Positions 12,544-17,163 of a DNA stretch of 17,163 bases are shown here, piece by piece. Source of the DNA: Butyricicoccus_A sp945486175 (GTDB lineage: Bacteria > Bacillota > Clostridia > Oscillospirales > Butyricicoccaceae). The stretch is taken from positions 1 to 17,163 of the forward strand of contig CALZUY010000043.1 in the NCBI GenBank assembly GCA_945829445.1. The letters run 5' to 3'. The notes beneath the pieces were generated by a model. That model ran no database searches, had not been told where the DNA came from, and saw only the letters and a list, made by a program, of their open reading frames with translations. The translations under genes and the position numbers were made by a program. How positions within the stretch are numbered: the first letter of the stretch is position 1; each line of letters opens with the position of its first letter.

Positions 12544-13772
12544 AAAACTGGATTGTAAAGCATGATATTTTCACCAAGCTGCTTTCCGTTATTGCAGCGG
12601 TCATCCTCTGGAGCTACTTCATGGGTATTCAGAACCCGACAAGAACGCTGGAATACAAGAATATTTCGGTACAGCTGACCGGCGTGGATGAGCTGTATAA
12701 CTCTTATAACCTCAAGCTTGTCAGCGGCGCGGATGCAACCGTCGATGTCAGGGTATCCGGCTCAAGCAGCCGCCTTGCGACGCTCACCGTGTCGCAGATC
12801 AAGGTAAAGGCAGATCTGACCGACACCATCACAGCGCCGGGCACATATGAAATCCCCTACCATGTCATCCTGCCGGAAAGCGGCATGACCTGTGTCGGAC
12901 GCACGCCGGAGACCATTACCATCACAGTTGACCGCATGGAATCCAAAATGGTTCCGGTCACGGTCAAATATTCCAACGATGCACCGGACGGCTATGTATT
13001 TGAAGAGGCATCTCTGTCCGCGGAGTCAGTGGAGATCACCGGTCCGGAGACGGAACTGGACAAGGTTACTTCTGCTGTGGTCAGTATCAACACCAAAAAT
13101 CTGAAGCAGACGCTCACCGACAATTATTCCTACAAGCTCGTGGATAAAAACGGCGATGCAGTCGATACCAACAATATTTCGCGCAACATTGCCAGCATCA
13201 CCGTAACGGTTCCGGTAAAGCAGGTCAAAAAGGTTCCGCTCAAGGTGACCTTCTCACCGGAGGATGCGGATACCGATGTGACGGCGACGATTTCGCCGAA
13301 GGAAGTGGAGATCATCGGCGATCCGGAGACGGTGAAGGATATCGATTCGATCACGCTGGGTGCAATCAACGTCAATACAGCGGAAAACGGCGACACCTAT
13401 GATTTTGATATCAGTGTGCCGACCGGCATTTCGCTCAACGCAGGCCAGCCGACGACGGCAACGGTCACCATTTCCATCAACGACGCCGCGACAAAGAAAT
13501 TTACCATCACGGATATCAGTCTGGACGATGTCAAAAAGGATAATACCGCGAAGGTCACGCTGGAGACCCAATCACTGGAGGTTACACTGAGCGGTTCGCA
13601 GAAGCTGCTCAATTCCATCGATGCCGATGACATCAGCGCGGTGGCGGAAATCGCGTCGCAGGATCTGTCCGCCGGACAGCATACCATTGGCGCGACCATC
13701 AGCAGTCCGGACGGCTCGACCGTCATCGGCACCTATAGCGTCACGGTACGCATTACACGGGAAGCATCATGA
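12540..13772 (+). CDS. cdaR: CdaA regulator CdaR (YbbR-domain protein)
   Basis: A 410-aa protein with one N-terminal membrane helix (about 11-30) and a long extracytoplasmic part made of four YbbR repeats at about 38-131, 137-224, 229-313 and 319-405. Each repeat is a beta-rich unit ending in an alternating strand such as ETITITVDRME or ASITVTVPVKQ. In Bacillus and Listeria CdaR binds CdaA through its transmembrane part and modulates c-di-AMP production. GGAGGG lies 8 nt before the ATG, inside the end of cdaA, and the reading frames overlap by 4 nt, so stoichiometric production is expected. The next gene overlaps its stop in the same way. In many Firmicutes glmM follows cdaR; here it does not. 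Confidence 0.93.
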   Translation: MKNWIVKHDIFTKLLSVIAAVILWSYFMGIQNPTRTLEYKNISVQLTGVDELYNSYNLKLVSGADATVDVRVSGSSSRLATLTVSQIKVKADLTDTITAPGTYEIPYHVILPESGMTCVGRTPETITITVDRMESKMVPVTVKYSNDAPDGYVFEEASLSAESVEITGPETELDKVTSAVVSINTKNLKQTLTDNYSYKLVDKNGDAVDTNNISRNIASITVTVPVKQVKKVPLKVTFSPEDADTDVTATISPKEVEIIGDPETVKDIDSITLGAINVNTAENGDTYDFDISVPTGISLNAGQPTTATVTISINDAATKKFTITDISLDDVKKDNTAKVTLETQSLEVTLSGSQKLLNSIDADDISAVAEIASQDLSAGQHTIGATISSPDGSTVIGTYSVTVRITREAS

Positions 13773-15376
13773 GTATTTTAATTGGCAATATTCGCCTGCC
13801 GTTGGAGGCATCCGAAGAGGATGCCTTTGCGGCGGCGCGGAAAAAATGTGAGCTGCCCGGCAGCGCAGTGAAAAAAGCGCATATTTACCGCGCTTCGATT
13901 GACGCGCGGCGCGGACGCATCACGCGTGTGCTGTCCGTGCTGCTGGAGCTGGGCAGCGAAGAGGCAGAAGCTGCGGCAGTGCAGCGCATCGGCAAGCCGG
14001 ATGTACGGCTGAAAAAGCCGGTGCAGGAACCTGTCCCGACGGGCACGCAGCGGCTGGAGCACCGCCCGGTTGTCGTGGGATTCGGCCCCGGCGGGCTGTT
14101 TGCAGCTTATGTGCTGGCGAAAAACGGTTACCAGCCGCTCGTCATTGAGCGCGGACAGGCGATTGACAGCCGCGACCGTGCGGTGGAGGCCTTTGCCGCA
14201 GGCGGCGCGTTTGACCCGCACAGCAATATCCAGTTTGGCGAGGGCGGCGCAGGTGCATATTCCGATGGCAAGCTGACCTCCCGCATCAACGATCCGTTGA
14301 GTGAATTTGTGCTGCGCACGTTTGTCGAACACGGCGCGCCGGAGGAAATTCTGTACCGGGCGAAGCCGCACATCGGCACGGACATCCTCAAGCAGGTTGT
14401 GCGCCGGATGCGCGAGGACATCATCCGCATGGGCGGTGAAGTGCGTTTCGGCTGTGCGCTGACCGGCATTGTCCGGCGCGGCGGCGCGCTGGCAGCCGCA
14501 GTTGTGGACGGGCAGGAAATCCCGTGCGAACGCCTGATTCTTGCAATCGGGCACAGCGCGCGCGATACCTTTGAATATCTGCACGCGCAGGGTGTATATT
14601 TTGAACCCAAGCCGTTTTCGGTTGGCGCGCGCATCGAGCATTTGCAGCGCGATATCGACCGCGGCCTGTTCGGCAAGCTTGCCGGGCATCCGGCACTGCC
14701 GCCTGCGGAATACACGCTGTCGCACCGCGAAGACGGGCGCGCGTGTTATTCCTTCTGTATGTGTCCCGGCGGCCAGGTTGTCGCGGCGCAGAGTGAGCCG
14801 GATTCGATTGTGACCAACGGCATGAGCTATCATGCCCGCGACGGGCGCAATGCAAATTCCGCCATTGTCGTGTCGGTTGACCCGTCGGATTTCCCGACGG
14901 CGGATGCGCTCGGCGGTGTTGCATTCCAGCGCCAGATCGAGCGGCAGGCCTTCCGGGTGACCGGAAGCTATCAGGCACCCTGCCAGCGGGTCGGCGATTT
15001 TTTGGAAGGAAAAACGACCCGCCATGCCGGAAATGTCCGTCCAACCTATCCGATTGGCGTGCAGTATGGCACGCTGGAGGGCATCCTGCCGGATTTTGTC
15101 GTGCGGCAGATGCAGAACGGGCTCCGCGTGTTTGGCAGGAAAATCCGCGGCTTTGACGCGGCAGATGCGCTGCTGACCGGCCCGGAAACACGAACCAGCT
15201 CGCCGGTGCGCATGACTCGGCTGGAAAACCGCCACAGCAGGCAGATTTCCGGCCTCATCCCGTGCGGCGAAGGCGCGGGCTATGCGGGCGGCATCCTGAG
15301 TGCGGCGGTGGACGGTATCGGCTGTGCACAGGAAATTTTACAGAACTTTTGTCCTCTCGAGGAAAGGAGAGATTGA
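13769..15376 (+). CDS. FAD-dependent oxidoreductase, COG2509-type
   Basis: A 535-aa protein. Residues 1-95 are an alpha/beta extension (IGNIRLPLEASEEDAFAAA, then HIYRASIDARRGRITRVLSV) characteristic of the uncharacterised FAD-dependent dehydrogenase family COG2509. The dinucleotide-binding motif VVVGFGPGGLFAAYVLAKNG starts at 101, followed by the acidic strand end VIERG. QFGEGGAGAYSDGKLTSRIN lies in the middle, and the C-terminal IPCGEGAGYAGGILSAAVDG is the second FAD-contacting motif. No signal peptide or membrane span is seen, so it is cytoplasmic. The natural substrate of the family is unknown. Its ATG overlaps the cdaR stop by ATGA with only a weak upstream Shine-Dalgarno, so it relies on translational coupling. 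The next gene encodes a RseC-like redox membrane protein 2 nt after its stop. Confidence 0.88.
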   Translation: MSILIGNIRLPLEASEEDAFAAARKKCELPGSAVKKAHIYRASIDARRGRITRVLSVLLELGSEEAEAAAVQRIGKPDVRLKKPVQEPVPTGTQRLEHRPVVVGFGPGGLFAAYVLAKNGYQPLVIERGQAIDSRDRAVEAFAAGGAFDPHSNIQFGEGGAGAYSDGKLTSRINDPLSEFVLRTFVEHGAPEEILYRAKPHIGTDILKQVVRRMREDIIRMGGEVRFGCALTGIVRRGGALAAAVVDGQEIPCERLILAIGHSARDTFEYLHAQGVYFEPKPFSVGARIEHLQRDIDRGLFGKLAGHPALPPAEYTLSHREDGRACYSFCMCPGGQVVAAQSEPDSIVTNGMSYHARDGRNANSAIVVSVDPSDFPTADALGGVAFQRQIERQAFRVTGSYQAPCQRVGDFLEGKTTRHAGNVRPTYPIGVQYGTLEGILPDFVVRQMQNGLRVFGRKIRGFDAADALLTGPETRTSSPVRMTRLENRHSRQISGLIPCGEGAGYAGGILSAAVDGIGCAQEILQNFCPLEERRD

Positions 15377-15378
15377 AT

Positions 15379-15780
15379 ATGCAGCAGATTGCTGTTGTCA
15401 AGCGCCTGTTGCCGGGCAATCAGGCGGAACTGCAGGTAAAGCGGCAGACGGCCTGCGGTCACGACTGCACAAACTGCGGCGGCTGCGGGGAGATTGTCTC
15501 CAAGCCGATTATGGTGATTGCAGATAACTCGATCGGCGCTGAGGTCGGCGAGGCGGTCGTGATTACCGGCAGCTCGAAACAGGTACTCGGTCTGGCGGCT
15601 GTGCTCTATGTCGTACCGGTTGTGCTGTTTTTTGTCCTTTACGGCATTGCTGCCGTGTTTTCGCTTCCAATTCCGGAGCTTTGGGGCGGCATTGGCTTCT
15701 TTGGCGGCATCTTCGGTGCAAAGAAGGTCAATGACCGGCAGAAGAATAAAAAACCGGTGTATACTATTTCAAAATTGTAA
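15379..15780 (+). CDS. RseC/MucC-like (SoxR-reducing) membrane protein with four-cysteine motif
   Basis: A 133-aa protein matching the RseC_MucC family layout. A short N-terminal domain contains ACGHDCTNCGGCGE, with Cys at 26, 30, 33 and 36, able to bind a metal or Fe-S centre. Two transmembrane helices follow (about 68-94 and 101-113) and then a basic cytoplasmic tail (KKVNDRQKNKKP). Family members occur with Rnf electron-transport genes (RsxC/RseC, which keep SoxR reduced) and in sigma-E regulation; in Clostridia the role is not established. The start at 15379 has AAAGGAGA (15363-15369) 9 nt upstream, embedded in the end of the FAD gene. The pairing with a flavoprotein suggests a small membrane redox unit, by inference. 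Confidence 0.82.
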   Translation: MQQIAVVKRLLPGNQAELQVKRQTACGHDCTNCGGCGEIVSKPIMVIADNSIGAEVGEAVVITGSSKQVLGLAAVLYVVPVVLFFVLYGIAAVFSLPIPELWGGIGFFGGIFGAKKVNDRQKNKKPVYTISKL

Positions 15781-15788
15781 ACTTTCAG

Positions 15789-15818
15789 GGCTGGCGTTTG
15801 CGTCAGCCTTGTATTCTT
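15789..15818 (+). terminator. Weak terminator at the end of the cdaA operon
   Basis: GGCTGGCG (15789-15796) pairs with CGTCAGCC (15801-15808), one G-T pair included, around TTTG. The following TTGTATTCTT is T-rich but broken, so termination may be incomplete. The last gene's stop codon ends at 15780. Confidence 0.55.
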
Positions 15819-15837
15819 TGGAAAGATACAGTAAAAT
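15809..15837 (+). promoter_or_regulatory. Candidate promoter of the DUF5685-dnaJ-like pair
   Basis: TTGTAT (15809-15814), 17 nt, TAAAAT (15832-15837). The -35 overlaps the terminator's T tract. The resulting leader before the ATG at 15856 would be very short (around 10 nt), barely including GAGGTG (15846-15851), so the assignment is tentative. Confidence 0.45.
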
Positions 15838-15855
15838 GTATCCGTGAGGTGAAGC

Positions 15856-16734
15856 ATGTTCGGATTTGTCCGCCCGCTGCGCGGTGAGCTGAAGGTTCGC
15901 GAATGGGAACGCTTCCAGAGCGTCTACTGCGGGCTTTGCCATACGATCCGCAGCCACTATGGGCTGCTGCAGACAGTCATGCACAGCTATGACTGCACCT
16001 ATCTTGCGCTGGTGCTGTGTGCGCTGGAGGAAGAGGGCGGAAGCTGCAAAAAGCGGTGTATCATGCACCCGCTGCGCCGACGCACTTGTGCGGCGGAGAG
16101 CAACGGCATGCGCCGCGCGGCAGCGGTGAGCGTCATCCTCACGTGGCACAAGCTGGAGGATACCGTGCACGACGAGCACGGGCTGAAACGGCTCGGTGCC
16201 CGTGCGCTTCAATTCCTGCTGCGTCGGGGCTACCGCAGGGCGGCACGCGACCTGCCCGGCTTTGACACGCGCACACGGGCGTGCCTCGATGAGCTCGGAC
16301 AGCTGGAACGGCAGAAAACCGCATCCCTTGACCGTCCGGCGGACGCATTTGCGCGCATTTTGCGCGCGGCTGTCGCAGATTACAGTGCGGACAGCCGTAT
16401 TCTGGAAGAGATGTTTTATCACACCGGAAGGTGGATTTATCTGATTGACGCCTGTGACGATGTGGCGGAGGATTTCGGGTCCGGCAATTATAACCCGGTT
16501 ATTCTTCGCTGGCAGCTCACACAGCCGTCAGTTGAACCGGTCAAAGAGGCTATGAATCACACGCTGCTGCAATCGCTGGCAGCGTCTTATCACGCATACG
16601 TTTTGCTGCGTCCATACAGGGACGCGGGGATAATAGAGAATATATTGTGCCAGGGTTTGCCGGAGGTAACGCGGCAGGTACTGGATGGCACATTTACGAA
16701 TCACGGAGGAAAGAACAGGCATGGATCCTTATAA
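15856..16734 (+). CDS. DUF5685-family protein
   Basis: A 292-aa, mostly alpha-helical protein of a family common in Clostridia but without a known function. The N-terminus FGFVRPLRGELKVREWERF, followed by YCGLCHTI, is the family signature. Cysteines at 25, 28, 47, 55, 64, 68 and 78 could bind a metal. Two acidic motifs stand out: HKLEDTVHDE around 98-107 and YLIDACDDVAED around 195-206, the latter followed by GSGNYNP. Together they resemble the aspartate-rich motifs of squalene/phytoene synthase-type enzymes; this is my reading, not an established assignment. No signal peptide or membrane span is seen. The start has GAGGTG 4 nt before the ATG. The stop lies 14 nt inside the following J-domain gene, so the two are co-expressed. 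Confidence 0.8.
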   Translation: MFGFVRPLRGELKVREWERFQSVYCGLCHTIRSHYGLLQTVMHSYDCTYLALVLCALEEEGGSCKKRCIMHPLRRRTCAAESNGMRRAAAVSVILTWHKLEDTVHDEHGLKRLGARALQFLLRRGYRRAARDLPGFDTRTRACLDELGQLERQKTASLDRPADAFARILRAAVADYSADSRILEEMFYHTGRWIYLIDACDDVAEDFGSGNYNPVILRWQLTQPSVEPVKEAMNHTLLQSLAASYHAYVLLRPYRDAGIIENILCQGLPEVTRQVLDGTFTNHGGKNRHGSL

Positions 16735-17163
16735 AGTACTCGGCGTTTCGCCGTCGGCTTCGGATGATGAGGTCAAGCGGGCATACCGCGACCTCGCGCG
16801 CAAATATCACCCAGACAACTATGTCGACAACCCGCTTGCTGATCTCGCGAAAGAAAAAATGCAGGAGATCAATGACGCTTATGATACCATCATGAAGCAG
16901 CGTCAGAACGGAGGGTCTTCCTCCGGCGGGCAGAGCTATACCCAGCAGGGCGGCTACAGCGGAAGCTATGGCGGCTACAGTGGGACAAACGCCGGTATTT
17001 ACAATCAGGTGCGCAATGCGATCAACGTCGGCAATATCGGCATGGCGGAGGAATTGCTCTCCCGCATCTCGCAGCGCGATGCCGAATGGCATTATCTGCG
17101 CGCAGCTGTCTGCTACCGCAAGGGCTGGTTTGATGAGGCGATGCAGGAGATCAATCAGGCGTG
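16721..17163 (+). CDS. J-domain protein with TPR-like C-terminus, partial at window end
   Basis: The first 147 codons of a gene that runs off the window. Residues 1-60 are a J domain: MDPYKVLGVSPSASDDEVKRA, then helix II with RDLARKYHPDN carrying the HPD motif (30-32), the residues that stimulate DnaK ATPase. A low-complexity Gly/Ser/Tyr/Gln linker (about 65-92, with GGYSG repeats) follows. After it comes a helical hairpin, NAINVGNIGMAEELLSRI, then AEWHYLRAAVCYRKGWFDEAMQEIN, with the spacing of a TPR unit. It lacks the zinc-finger region of true DnaJ so far, so it is a co-chaperone of the DnaJ-TPR type rather than DnaJ itself. GGAGGA lies 10 nt upstream, within the DUF5685 gene, and the genes overlap by 14 nt. 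Confidence 0.9.
   Translation, partial: MDPYKVLGVSPSASDDEVKRAYRDLARKYHPDNYVDNPLADLAKEKMQEINDAYDTIMKQRQNGGSSSGGQSYTQQGGYSGSYGGYSGTNAGIYNQVRNAINVGNIGMAEELLSRISQRDAEWHYLRAAVCYRKGWFDEAMQEINQA

Noticed and set aside
13778..15235. 485-codon open frame on the minus strand
   Set aside because: It lies wholly opposite the FAD oxidoreductase gene, which has clear motifs and coupling. The translation has low-quality, Arg/His/Ala-rich composition, a shadow of GC-biased codons.

Overview
The window looks like chromosome from a Gram-positive Clostridia relative. Evidence is a cdaA-cdaR locus, strong GGAGG-type ribosome binding sites, a DUF3343/cysteine-desulfurase pair, a DUF5685 gene next to a J-domain gene, and moderately GC-rich genes with AT-rich promoters. 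Oscillospirales (Butyricicoccus/Agathobaculum-like) is my best guess, by inference only. I see no rRNA, tRNA, CRISPR array, insertion sequence or phage gene.

Left part (1-6212): the end of a macro-domain gene with its terminator; a single-gene nitroreductase unit with a near-consensus promoter and terminator; then a leftward three-gene operon, read 5385 to 978. It encodes a 98-aa unrecognised small protein, an MMPL/RND-type membrane transporter and a secreted protein with Leu-x-x-Gly heptad repeats. A TetR-family regulator is divergent from it. Their 208-bp shared promoter region holds a perfect 12-bp palindrome inside the spacer of the operon promoter, a related second site, an inverted repeat over the tetR promoter and four copies of CGGACA. 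This reads as a classical TetR-controlled envelope or efflux locus.

Middle part (6230-9972): a leftward predicted lipoprotein joins an acetamidase/formamidase domain to a C-terminal copper-amine-oxidase-N-type (stalk) domain. It is divergent from an Lrp/AsnC regulator. The 304-bp region between them contains both promoters, two inverted repeats and a terminator-like 12-bp stem at the start of the lipoprotein leader. A leftward DUF815 AAA-type ATPase with its own promoter and terminator follows.

Right part (10046-17163): all genes point right. A DUF3343 protein is translationally coupled to a cysteine desulfurase-like PLP enzyme, a sulfur/selenium handling pair. Next comes a tightly coupled operon of cdaA (diadenylate cyclase), cdaR (its YbbR-domain regulator), an FAD-dependent COG2509-type oxidoreductase and a RseC/MucC-like four-cysteine membrane protein. 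It has no glmM after cdaR. A weak terminator and new promoter lead into a DUF5685 gene overlapping a J-domain/TPR-like gene that leaves the window.

The most interesting items are the two aspartate-rich motifs in the DUF5685 protein, which recall squalene/phytoene synthases; the extracytoplasmic amidase fusion and its hairpin leader; the unexplained 98-aa protein leading the MMPL operon; and the redox genes coupled to the c-di-AMP genes.
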